From contig JAJZVE010000186.1 in the NCBI GenBank assembly GCA_021845835.1, positions 1-8,222 of the forward strand: a stretch of DNA of 8,222 nt, given 5' to 3'. This document shows positions 1 through 6,338 of this stretch, piece after piece (the stretch's first letter is position 1; the number at the start of each line of letters is the position of its first letter). The stretch comes from Pseudomonadota bacterium (lineage in GTDB: Bacteria; Pseudomonadota; Alphaproteobacteria; Acetobacterales; Acetobacteraceae). The translations under genes were made by a program, and so were the position numbers. Below the pieces are notes generated by a model, which saw nothing but the letters and a program-made list of their open reading frames with translations, searched no databases and was not told where the DNA came from.

Positions 1-414
1 AGAACCATCGGCGCGATCCGATGTCGCCGAGTAGAGTTGACCCGGGGCACCATCGCGGGTCACGCCATCGCGCTGGAGATAGCGAAGATGCACCGCGGCG
101 GCGCGGCTGCCGGCGCGCATCGGGCTGTAGCGCGCCTTGACCACGACCCTGCGGGCGCCTGGTTTGGTGTTCGACCAACCGCGAGGTGATGCTGCCCGGC
201 CGCGCGCGAACGTGGCGCCACGGCCGCGCTTGGCGGGAAGGCTGGCAATAGGACGAGCGGCGTCCGTTGATAGGGATGCGGTTGATCGCCTGAGCGGCCC
301 CGCACGAGAAATCGCGCGTTTGATTTGCGTCGATGCCAGAGCCCGGCGATCATCTCCGCTGCGCTTGCGTCCAAGCCGGGGACGAAGGGGCAGGTCATCT
401 TCATTGTGAGCCAT
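1..414 (-). CDS. Relaxase, VirD2-like / DUF3363 type (N-terminal part, runs off left edge)
   Basis: Reading leftward from an ATG at 412-414, the frame stays open to base 1, giving 138 codons of a longer protein (the family is usually about 600 residues). The start reads MAHNEDDLPLRPRLGRKR. A basic, Arg/Ser-rich linker follows (residues 19-88), then the segment VVVKARYSPM and the motif VHLRYLQRDGVTRDG (residues 109-123). These match the N-terminal region of the relaxases that accompany TraF, DUF2840 and ParA genes in alphaproteobacterial conjugative elements. Such relaxases nick DNA at oriT and pilot the strand into the recipient. The catalytic tyrosine and histidines cannot all be judged from this fragment. 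The frame extends upstream without a stop to about 618, but that extension is Cys/His-rich and unlike the family, so the ATG at 414 is preferred. Its ribosome-binding site is weak. Family assignment is from recalled motifs. Confidence 0.75.
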   Translation of the reverse strand, partial: MAHNEDDLPLRPRLGRKRSGDDRRALASTQIKRAISRAGPLRRSTASLSTDAARPIASLPAKRGRGATFARGRAASPRGWSNTKPGARRVVVKARYSPMRAGSRAAAVHLRYLQRDGVTRDGAPGQLYSATSDRADGS

Positions 415-928
415 TGCCTGATCATGCCGATGACCGCTGAAATCGAGAAGGTGTCTTGATGGCACGGCAGAATCTGAAGCGAAGACACAGATCCTGGCAG
501 GATGGACGTGCCCCTCGGCAAGCTCTTGGCACGGTGCATGGTCTCGATAACCCAATGTGCAGACACAGAAATCGCGGCGGTCAGGGCCGTGTGGTGCCAC
601 GCACCTTTATCTTGCCCTCCCTAAACGGCAAAATTTCCAGGGACTTTCGGCGATCTTTGTCAGCCGCACATTATCACAGAATGGCACCTTTGCTGCGCTC
701 GATCGCGATTTCGCTCGCCAGAACGCGATATATGGCTGATCCCGCGTCCTCAAATGGTCGGTGCGTAAAGTCGATGCAAAGAACACGCAGCCTGCCGGCG
801 CAAATGCGGGTAATCTTGGCGTTTTCATGGTGTGCGATCGAACGGTCCTTGCCGTCTGATCAGCTCGACTTTTGCCATGAACAGACCCCTATCGGTGCTT
901 GATGCCGAGCGCGGGATCGTCTGCAAAT
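415..928. other. Unassigned stretch, probably remnant or foreign DNA
   Basis: No recognisable intact gene lies here, although a transglycosylase tail reads into its right part (825-928). In related modules a small gene such as DUF736 often sits between transglycosylase and relaxase; none is seen. The minus strand has two short frames: one ending MAKVELIRRQGPFDRTP (stop at 825) and another across about 670-855 containing AGSAIYRVLASEIAIERSKG before a stop. These could be two halves of one frameshifted gene, but I do not recognise the product. A plus-strand frame at 456-902 is also open but resembles no family. The stretch is bounded on the right by transposon-end-like repeats (929-988), so it may be the decayed interior of a second mobile element. 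Confidence 0.4.
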
Positions 929-1769
929 CAGTCGCGGATTGGTAGCTGAATGTGGATTGGTAGCTGAATATCGAAACCGGCGAACGACTTTCGCTCATCA
1001 ACGGTATCGCCATCGATGCGTTGATCTTCGGCGCAACCGCCGCAAGGTAGCGCTGCGTTTGCGCCGGTAATGCGCGACCGGTGAGCAGCGTCTGCTCAAG
1101 CCGAGCCGGACCGGCATTATAGGCGGCCAGGAACCACGGCGCGCCAAATCGATCGAACATCTCGCGCAGATACGCAGCACCGGCCATGATGCTGTTGCGC
1201 GGTGCATACGGATTGGCCCCGAGATCGTAGCGGGCGCGCAGTGCGGCGTAGGTCTGTGGCATCACCTGCATCAGGCCCATCGCACCGGTAGATGATCGGA
1301 TCGGCTGGCCGTTCAACATCAAATGGCCGCCACTTTCGGCGCGCATCACAGCTGCGATCCAGCGTGCAGGCACGCCGAATCGACGCGACGCCGCCCTGAT
1401 ATCGGGCTGCCAGACGACGATGCGGGAATTCCTGTGGTTGTGCACGATCTTCGCCGGGCTATAGCAACGAGGCGATCCATGAAGTGGCACGAACAGCGCT
1501 GCTTTGGCCGCAAGACCGCACGTCGTGACCAAGGTTACGAGTCCCATGGTTCGCTTCTCCTGGTGACGGACGATGCTCGATGAAGCGGCAACGAAAAGCG
1601 CTGTCAGCGTGCTCGCTGCGGTCAAGGGTAAGGCACGCCAAAGCGCGCCGGCTGCGCTGCCCTTGACATTCGCTGCGCGCACCGGCCGTGCGGTAATCGG
1701 CAGGGACGGCAGGATGGCCGTCCCTGGACCAAACAACAGGATGGTCCGGGAAGGATGCTTGCCGGTCAT
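825..1769 (-). CDS. Lytic transglycosylase (SLT/GH23 family) of the conjugation module
   Basis: Exported peptidoglycan hydrolase that would open the wall locally for the mating apparatus, like VirB1-type proteins. The SLT fold is clear: catalytic glutamate 145 in VMRAESGG, then GAMGLMQVMPQTY, PRNSIMAGAAYLREM and AAYNAGP (numbering from the long start). The chosen ATG (1767-1769) overlaps the traF stop by 4 bases (ATGA), as expected for coupled translation. An internal ATG at 1545-1547 (MGLVTLVTTCGLAAKAALF) has a much better ribosome-binding site (AGGAGA, 1556-1561) and puts a signal-peptide-like stretch at the N-terminus, so the true protein may be 240 residues instead of 314. The C-terminal ~55 residues, from about base 988 down to 825, derive from the repeat-bearing foreign segment and do not resemble the family. 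The original tail appears to be lost, but the catalytic domain is intact. Confidence 0.85.
   Translation of the reverse strand: MTGKHPSRTILLFGPGTAILPSLPITARPVRAANVKGSAAGALWRALPLTAASTLTALFVAASSSIVRHQEKRTMGLVTLVTTCGLAAKAALFVPLHGSPRCYSPAKIVHNHRNSRIVVWQPDIRAASRRFGVPARWIAAVMRAESGGHLMLNGQPIRSSTGAMGLMQVMPQTYAALRARYDLGANPYAPRNSIMAGAAYLREMFDRFGAPWFLAAYNAGPARLEQTLLTGRALPAQTQRYLAAVAPKINASMAIPLMSESRSPVSIFSYQSTFSYQSATDLQTIPRSASSTDRGLFMAKVELIRRQGPFDRTP
929..988. repeat. Transposon-end-like repeats, including an 18-bp tandem pair
   Basis: Two 18-bp units at 936-953 and 954-971 (GGATTGGTAGCTGAATRT) differ at one base. They are preceded by CAGTCGCGGATT at 929-940, which overlaps unit 1 and is identical over 12 bases to the innermost binding repeat at the right end of the intact transposon (7826-7837). 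They are followed by GGCGAACGAC at 979-988, one mismatch from GGCAAACGAC at that transposon's right terminus (7925-7934). The order, orientation and spacing mimic a transposon right end with its interior to the left. I infer a remnant end of a related element, or possibly of an IS21-like element, which also has multiple terminal repeats. The repeat translates in the transglycosylase frame as two copies of FSYQS. Confidence 0.5.
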
Positions 1770-2305
1770 GGCACATGGCTTCCGGGCGTCCAGAGCGGGG
1801 CCACCCGGCCGATGATGCTGCTGATCGGTGTCGGCCCAAAATACCGCCCGTCGAGCGATGTCGGTACGTTGGGGATCAGCACGAAGATGGAACCGGGACG
1901 GAGCGGTCCGCAGCCGGTCCAGGCAACAAGTCTGCGTCCACGCCCGTCGCGTTTGAGCGCATCAGCGACATGGTGACCGTCGATCGAGACCCGACCATCG
2001 CGCTCGCAAACGGTCTGACCGGCGACGGCGGCGACGCGCTTGAGCAGCGGTACGCCAAGCGGCAGATAATCGCGATTCGCGAACAGAAGCGCGCTGCGCC
2101 GGTCCGGCCAGAACAGCACATAATCGCCGACCCGCAGGTGATCGCGGCTCGATCTGGGCAGGACGCGCCAGAAGCCGATCGGTGTGCTGGCGGTGGCGTT
2201 CCAGACGATCAGCGGTCGCGCATGCAGCGCGGATGCCACCATCAAGACCAGGCCGGCGATAACGCCGAACAGGAGTTCGCGCACCGGGTGATGGCGAAGC
2301 GTCAC
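1766..2305 (-). CDS. traF: TraF-like S26 family signal peptidase (conjugative transfer maturation protease)
   Basis: Inner-membrane serine protease of the TraF/LepB family. In RP4, TraF processes and cyclises the pilin TrbC. The 179-residue product has one N-terminal membrane segment (residues about 11-28, LLFGVIAGLVLMVASALH). The nucleophile is Ser40 in NATASTPIGFW, the general base is Lys89 in VPLLKRVAAVAGQ, and a conserved C-terminal box SLDGRYFGPTP is present, so the catalytic Ser/Lys dyad is complete. The GTG start at 2303-2305 overlaps the DUF2840 stop (GTGA). The stop overlaps the transglycosylase ATG by 4 bases. The frame is open further upstream to 2548, but that part lies inside DUF2840 and adds no family-like sequence. 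Size fits the family. The neighbours support a conjugation role. Confidence 0.85.
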   Translation of the reverse strand: MTLRHHPVRELLFGVIAGLVLMVASALHARPLIVWNATASTPIGFWRVLPRSSRDHLRVGDYVLFWPDRRSALLFANRDYLPLGVPLLKRVAAVAGQTVCERDGRVSIDGHHVADALKRDGRGRRLVAWTGCGPLRPGSIFVLIPNVPTSLDGRYFGPTPISSIIGRVAPLWTPGSHVP

Positions 2306-2778
2306 GATATGCCCATCCAACAACAGCGCAGCCAAACTCGATGTTGGTCGTCCTGATACGGTCGCGGTGCCTCGCCGCAGCTCAGCCGGTTGTGGACATG
2401 GCGCCAATAATGCGGCGCGATGTCCGCCGGATCGAAGCCGGCGCTTTCGATCATGTCGATGGCCGCGAGCACACGCTGAACGCGCGACCAGCCCGACTGG
2501 CGGAGCAAAATCTCGCCGCCGGGGCCCATGCCAGGCACGGTCGAGCATGCCTCGGCACGGGCGCAGGCGCGGAGGATATCGACGGGCGACACGACCGTGC
2601 CGAAGTCATCTGTCCGCCAGCGGATGAACGCAAAGATCGCGCCGGGCGCGAACCAGATCAGACGTCTACGTCGATCAAGAATTTGTTCGCCAACATCATG
2701 ACCGAAACGCAGCCATTGCTCGACGCGATGACGGATGAAGACCAGCATCACGCTGGTCAGAGGGTCGTGCTGGCTCAT
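2302..2778 (-). CDS. DUF2840 domain-containing protein of the conjugation module
   Basis: 158-residue protein beginning MSQHDPLTSVMLVFIRHR. It has family-like blocks HRVEQWLRFG, LIWFAPGAIFAFIRWR, DFGTVVSPVDILRA, GPGGEILLRQSGWSRVQRVL and PHYWRHVHNRLSCG. These match the DUF2840 proteins found next to S26 peptidase and ParA genes in alphaproteobacterial conjugative elements. The molecular function is unknown. No signal peptide or membrane segment is seen, so it is probably cytoplasmic. The ATG at 2776-2778 was chosen because the conserved N-terminus starts there. The same frame runs open far upstream, through the transposon in antisense, and that part is meaningless. The stop overlaps the traF GTG. 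The likely original promoter, upstream of parA, has been cut away, so expression may now depend on read-through or the transposon end. Confidence 0.8.
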   Translation of the reverse strand: MSQHDPLTSVMLVFIRHRVEQWLRFGHDVGEQILDRRRRLIWFAPGAIFAFIRWRTDDFGTVVSPVDILRACARAEACSTVPGMGPGGEILLRQSGWSRVQRVLAAIDMIESAGFDPADIAPHYWRHVHNRLSCGEAPRPYQDDQHRVWLRCCWMGIS

Positions 2779-2891
2779 CGCCGTTGTCTCCCGCCAGCCG
2801 GCCGCAGGCTGCTTCTGAAGTCGCCCATGAACGTGGCACAGACGCCGGCGAGGATGCACTGCAATCCCCGCAGCCCGCCCCTCAATGCCAC
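2775..2891 (-). CDS. Possible 38-residue small protein between parA remnant and DUF2840
   Basis: A GTG at 2889-2891, five bases after the parA-like stop, opens a frame that ends in a TGA overlapping the DUF2840 ATG (ATGA). The product has a mildly hydrophobic stretch (LQCILAGVCATFM) and a basic tail (RSSLRPAGGRQRR). The fit between its neighbours and the overlap pattern used elsewhere in this operon suggest a real gene. The ribosome-binding site is poor and I do not recognise the protein. It could equally be spacer. An internal ATG at 2826-2828 would give only 17 residues. Confidence 0.25.
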   Translation of the reverse strand: MALRGGLRGLQCILAGVCATFMGDFRSSLRPAGGRQRR

Positions 2892-2896
2892 TTGCT

Positions 2897-2975
2897 TCAA
2901 GCGCGTTCGCCAGCGCGATGTTCGGGCTGAGCGAGCTGAGCAATGCCGGCCATTTGAGGCGATTCGCGCGCCGGC
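2897..2975 (-). pseudogene. Probable 3' remnant of a ParA-like ATPase gene, cut by the transposon end
   Basis: Immediately outside the left terminal repeat, one minus-strand frame reads PARESPQMAGIAQLAQ followed by nine more residues and a stop at 2897-2899. This resembles the extreme C-terminus of the small ParA ATPases (typically ending PAAREI..LAAE) that precede DUF2840 in this type of module. Position and orientation are right. The rest of parA is absent: it is not found on the other side of the transposon. Only 25 codons remain, so the identification is tentative and rests partly on synteny. Confidence 0.4.
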
Positions 2976-2991
2976 TGTCGTTTGCCCCCAA
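2976..2991 (+). repeat. Left terminal inverted repeat (16 bp)
   Basis: TGTCGTTTGCCCCCAA is an exact reverse complement of 7920-7935. Its first bases (TGTCGTTT) are those of the Tn5053-type terminus as known from that family. This is the tnsA-proximal end, equivalent to the right end of Tn7. Confidence 0.85.
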
Positions 2992-3091
2992 TTGTGAGTC
3001 TGGACGCTGAAGGATTTGCGAGTCTTTCCGGTCGCTTGCGCATTGGCTTCTGGCCCTTTGATCATAGATTTGGCCCTTAATTCCTGGACTG
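2984..3091 (+). repeat. Left-end transposase-binding repeats (degenerate, about four copies)
   Basis: Copies of the motif GGCCCyyAATynTGCGACTG, read outside to inside, lie at 2984-3000 (GCCCCCAATTGTGAGTC, the terminal site), about 3012-3024 (GGATTTGCGAGTC, partial), 3052-3070 (GGCCCTTTGATCATAGATT) and 3072-3091 (GGCCCTTAATTCCTGGACTG). The motif is inverted relative to the copies at the right end, as expected for binding sites of TnsB-family transposases. Spacing is looser than at the right end between the outer and inner pairs. Site boundaries are estimated by eye. Confidence 0.6.
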
Positions 3092-3095
3092 ACCA

Positions 3096-3121
3096 CTACA
3101 TCTGGGTGTAGGCTCACGTGA
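3096..3121. promoter_or_regulatory. Inverted repeat and palindrome upstream of tnsA
   Basis: CTACA at 3096-3100 and TGTAG at 3107-3111 form a 5-bp inverted repeat around a 6-base spacer, followed by the 8-base palindrome TCACGTGA at 3114-3121. They lie 25-50 bases before the tnsA GTG, where a promoter or operator for the transposition operon would be expected. I see no convincing -35/-10 pair, so a regulatory role is only a possibility. Confidence 0.25.
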
Positions 3122-3145
3122 CACGATGATGAGTCGGAGGGATCG

Positions 3146-3760
3146 GTGAGACGTATCCCGCTTAGTCGCCGTTCACATGTCACGGGCTTTGGTTCTCTCG
3201 ACGGAGGCGTGGTCGAGCATGAGAGCGCGCTCGAACGGGACTTCGTGCTGCTCACGACGTTTCTCGACCCGGCTGCGGCAATCACATCACAACCGGTCAC
3301 GATCCATTTCCAGGAGGCAGGAGAGCGGCGCCGGTACACGCCGGACTTCCAGGTGATTTGGAACGACGGTCGATTCGAGCTTGTCGAGGTAAAGTATCGG
3401 GTGGATCTGCGTGACAATTGGGCGCGGTTGCGGCCCGGCTTTGTCGCTGCGTGGACATCCGCCCGGGAAAGCGGCGGCAAATTCCGCATCGCGACCGAGC
3501 GCGGCATCCGAGGGCCTTGGCTCGATAATGCGCGACGCCTGTTGCCGCTGCGCAGGGTACCGCTCGATCCCACATCGACCGAGCAGGCCCTGCGGGCGAC
3601 GCGGTCGCTCATCGAACCGACATTCGGGGGTATCGTGGAGACGATGGCGTGCGACCGGGCAACGGCGCTCGGTGCGGTGTGGCGACTGATCGCGCATGGC
3701 AGGCTGAGCGTCGATCTGACGACACCCATACAGCTCGGTAGTCCGGTGAGGGTATCGTGA
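3146..3760 (+). CDS. tnsA: TnsA-like transposon endonuclease
   Basis: Restriction-enzyme-like nuclease that cuts the 5' strand at each transposon end, working as a heteromeric transposase with TnsB. The 204-residue protein is shorter than Tn7 TnsA (273). The PD-(D/E)xK core is visible: Glu30 in ESALERDF, Asp67 in RRRYTPDFQV, and Glu81/Lys83 in ELVEVKYR. In Tn7 the third position is Gln-Val-Lys; here it is Glu-Val-Lys, the more usual nuclease form. The C-terminal ~100 residues contain a helical segment (MACDRATALGAVWRLIAHG) like the winged-helix part of TnsA. The GTG start at 3146-3148 is preceded by GGAGG at 3136-3140, five bases away. The stop overlaps the tnsB GTG (GTGA), indicating coupled translation. 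All catalytic residues are present, so it should be active. Confidence 0.9.
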   Translation: MRRIPLSRRSHVTGFGSLDGGVVEHESALERDFVLLTTFLDPAAAITSQPVTIHFQEAGERRRYTPDFQVIWNDGRFELVEVKYRVDLRDNWARLRPGFVAAWTSARESGGKFRIATERGIRGPWLDNARRLLPLRRVPLDPTSTEQALRATRSLIEPTFGGIVETMACDRATALGAVWRLIAHGRLSVDLTTPIQLGSPVRVS

Positions 3761-5442
3761 CGGGCGCGGCAAAGGTACCGGACCTTGCCAACGTCCCTGC
3801 CAAGGACTGGCAGAAAGCGCGGCGTCAGCTCGAAGTCATCCGCGATCTTGCCATGGTATCTGACCGCACGCGCGAGGATGCGCGCCGCGCAGCCGGCGCG
3901 CTGAACATCAGCCTGTCCCAGCTCTACCGACTGCTCGGTCGCTACGAAGCCGATCCGAGACTCACCAGCCTGCTGCCGGAGCGGCGGGGATGGCCGGTCG
4001 GCCGAACCATCGTAGCGCCGGAGGTCGACGAGGTGATCACCGCCGCGATTGAAGATTATTACTTGTCCCGGCAACGGCCGAACGTCAGCGCTCTGCTGAT
4101 CGAGATCCGTCTGCGCTGCCGTGCGCTTGGCTTCCCGGCGCCAGGGCGCAAGGCGGTACGCCTGCGGCTGGCACGGCGCCCCGCGTCCGAAGTGGCCACC
4201 AAACGCACGGGCCGGAAGGCTGCCCATGACCGCTATGGTGCCGCGGCCGGCTCGCTGGATGCGCCCTGGCCGCTGTCGCTGGTGCAGATCGACCATACGC
4301 TGGTCGATGTCATCGTGGTCGATAGTATCACGCGCGAGCCGATCCAACGGCCATGGCTGACGATCGCGATCGACGTCCACTCCCGTTGCGTCGCGGGCTT
4401 CCATCTGTCGCTTGATCCGCCGTCGGCGACCAGTGTGGCGCTGTGCATCGCGCATGCTGCTTTGTCCAAGGCCGGCTGGCTGAGGGCGCGGGATGTCGAA
4501 GGGGAATGGCCGGCCCAGGGCGTGCCCGAGCGATTGCATCTCGACAACGGCAAGGAGTTTCATTCCGAGGCGCTGCGGCGTGGCTGCGATCAATATGGAA
4601 TATCGGTCGATTATCGGCCGGTGCGCACGCCGCATTACGGCGGTCACATCGAGCGGCTGATCGGCACGATGATGGGCAAGGTCCATCTGCTGCCGGGCAC
4701 GACTTTCTCGGACGTGCGCAGCAAGGGCGACCTCAACCCGTCGAAGAGTGCCGCGATGACGCTCGACGAGGTCGAGCGCTGGCTCGGCCATGCGATCGTC
4801 GGCGTCTACCACCGCGATCTGCACCGCGGCATCGGCATGACGCCGCTTGCGGCCTGGGAGCGCGGTCTTGTCGGCGATGCCGGCAATTGCACGCCCGGTC
4901 GCGGCATGACGACGCCCGTGCTTGATCCCCGCCGGTTCCTGATCGACTTCCTGCCAATCGAACGCCGTCTGGTCCGGCGTCAGGGCGTGTTCCTGCACTC
5001 GATCAGCTACTGGTCGGACGTCCTGCGGACGTTGATCGGTGAGCGCGACAAGATGCTCGTGCGCTATGATCCCCGTGACCTCAGCCGTATCCATCTGCTG
5101 GCGCCGGATGGCACCTATTACGACCTTACCTACGCCGATTTGCGACGCCCGCCGATCAGCCTGTGGGAACATCGCCTCGCGCTGAAGCGGCTGCGCGATG
5201 ACGGCCGCGCCGAGGTTGACGAGGAAGCGATCTTCACCGCGATCGAGGCGATGCGTGGCATCGTCGCGCGCGCCGTCGTGGAGACCAAGACGATGTGCCG
5301 CCACCGTGAACGGCGGCTGCAAGCGACCGAAGTGGCCGCCCAGAGACATGAGCCCACAGTCAAAACCAACACCGAGATTCCTGCCTTCGAACCGCTGCCC
5401 GAGACCGAGCGTTTGTTCGCCAACGTGGAGGAATGGCCGTGA
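3757..5442 (+). CDS. tnsB: TnsB/TniA-type DDE transposase (Mu-like)
   Basis: Catalytic transposase that binds the end repeats, cuts the 3' strands and joins them to the target. 561 residues, close to TniA of Tn5053 (559, from memory) and shorter than Tn7 TnsB. Domains in order: N-terminal HTH region (about 35-140, with SLSQLYRLLGRYEADPRL), integrase catalytic core with Asp179 (LVQIDHTLVD), Asp263 (RLHLDNGKEF) and Glu299 (HYGGHIERLIGT), then a Mu-transposase-type C-terminal beta-barrel (about 385-480) and a basic/Pro-rich tail likely to contact the ATPase. The IDVHSRCVAGF motif is typical of the family. The complete DDE triad argues for function. The GTG start at 3757-3759 overlaps the tnsA stop and has GAGGG at 3748-3752. 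The gene overlaps the start of tnsC. Confidence 0.92.
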   Translation: MTGAAKVPDLANVPAKDWQKARRQLEVIRDLAMVSDRTREDARRAAGALNISLSQLYRLLGRYEADPRLTSLLPERRGWPVGRTIVAPEVDEVITAAIEDYYLSRQRPNVSALLIEIRLRCRALGFPAPGRKAVRLRLARRPASEVATKRTGRKAAHDRYGAAAGSLDAPWPLSLVQIDHTLVDVIVVDSITREPIQRPWLTIAIDVHSRCVAGFHLSLDPPSATSVALCIAHAALSKAGWLRARDVEGEWPAQGVPERLHLDNGKEFHSEALRRGCDQYGISVDYRPVRTPHYGGHIERLIGTMMGKVHLLPGTTFSDVRSKGDLNPSKSAAMTLDEVERWLGHAIVGVYHRDLHRGIGMTPLAAWERGLVGDAGNCTPGRGMTTPVLDPRRFLIDFLPIERRLVRRQGVFLHSISYWSDVLRTLIGERDKMLVRYDPRDLSRIHLLAPDGTYYDLTYADLRRPPISLWEHRLALKRLRDDGRAEVDEEAIFTAIEAMRGIVARAVVETKTMCRHRERRLQATEVAAQRHEPTVKTNTEIPAFEPLPETERLFANVEEWP

Positions 5443-6338
5443 CGGGCACGGAATTCCGGCATCTTCTCCCCGCGACCCAGGCGTTGCTGGATACACCGGA
5501 TGATATGCGTATTCGGCGGATTCGGACGGATCGCTGGATCGGCTATGCACGGGCGGAAGCCGCCCTGGCGGCGATCGAAGATATGCTTTCCTTCCCAAAG
5601 CGGACGCGGATGCCGAACCTGCTGCTGGTTGGCCCGACTAACAACGGCAAGACGATGATCATCGAGAAGTTCCGGCGAAGCCATTTGCCCGGCGAGACCG
5701 AGGCCGCGCGGGCAAGCGCCGTCCAGATGCCGATCCTCAAGGTGCAGATGCCACCGGCGCCGGACGAACGACGCTTCTTCTCGGCTGTCCTGCAAGCATT
5801 CGGCGCACCCGATCGCATGCACGACAGGCTTGTCACAAAACAGGAGTTGGCTGTCCGGATGCTTCGCGCCACCAACGTGCGCATGCTGGTGATCGACGAG
5901 GTGCATAACGTGCTGTCAGGGTCACGCGACCAGCAGCGGCGGTTCCTCAATCTCCTGCGCTGGCTCGGCAACGAGCTGCAGATCCCGATTGTCGCCGTCG
6001 GCACCGCCGAGGGGCTACGCGCCGTCCAGAGCGACGACCAGCTTGCCAATCGATTCACGCCGTTCGCACTGCCACCTTGGACGGCCGGTGCCGAGTTCAT
6101 CCGGCTGTTGAATACGCTGGAAGCAGTGCTGCCGCTGAAGAAGCCTTCATCTCTCGGCGATCCGCAGATGGTGCAGAAGCTTCTGGTCGCAAGCGAAGGC
6201 ATCCTCGGCGAGGTGGTGACCATCGTTACGCGTGCGGCCGTGCTGGCAATCACGTCCGGCTGTGAGGCGGTCACGCTGGAGATGCTGGACGGCATCGGCT
6301 TCATTCCTCCCGCGGAGCGTCGGCGTGCCGTCGGCTGA
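5439..6338 (+). CDS. tnsC: TnsC/TniB-type AAA+ ATPase, transposition regulator
   Basis: ATP-dependent target-DNA binding protein that passes the target chosen by TniQ to the transposase and in relatives provides target immunity. About 299 residues, the size of TniB from Tn5053. Walker A GPTNNGKT (residues 65-72), Walker B MLVIDEVHNVL (149-159) and a sensor-1-like strand IPIVAVGTAEGLRA are all present, as is the N-terminal RWIGYARAEAAL element seen in TniB proteins. Start choice: ATG at 5433 lies directly against the GGAGGA sequence (5427-5432) with no spacing. The in-frame GTG at 5439 has a 6-base spacing and gives the same GTGA stop/start overlap, and the same GTGACGGGC context, as tnsB, so it is preferred. 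The difference is two residues. The 3' end overlaps tniQ by 14 bases. Confidence 0.9.
   Translation: MTGTEFRHLLPATQALLDTPDDMRIRRIRTDRWIGYARAEAALAAIEDMLSFPKRTRMPNLLLVGPTNNGKTMIIEKFRRSHLPGETEAARASAVQMPILKVQMPPAPDERRFFSAVLQAFGAPDRMHDRLVTKQELAVRMLRATNVRMLVIDEVHNVLSGSRDQQRRFLNLLRWLGNELQIPIVAVGTAEGLRAVQSDDQLANRFTPFALPPWTAGAEFIRLLNTLEAVLPLKKPSSLGDPQMVQKLLVASEGILGEVVTIVTRAAVLAITSGCEAVTLEMLDGIGFIPPAERRRAVG

Noticed and set aside
456..902. A 148-codon plus-strand frame in the left unassigned stretch
   Set aside because: No recognisable family, opposite to the operon direction and without a convincing ribosome-binding site. It is mentioned only as part of the remnant region.
2302..5598. A 1098-codon minus-strand open frame across tnsA, tnsB and the transposon end
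   Set aside because: Only its last 158 codons (DUF2840) resemble a protein. The rest is antisense to well-supported transposase genes and crosses the transposon boundary, as happens by chance in GC-rich DNA.
6232..6324. Upstream extension of tniQ to the ATG at 6232
   Set aside because: It would overlap tnsC by more than 100 bases and adds Arg/Trp-rich out-of-frame sequence. The GTG at 6325 has a ribosome-binding site and fits the overlap pattern.
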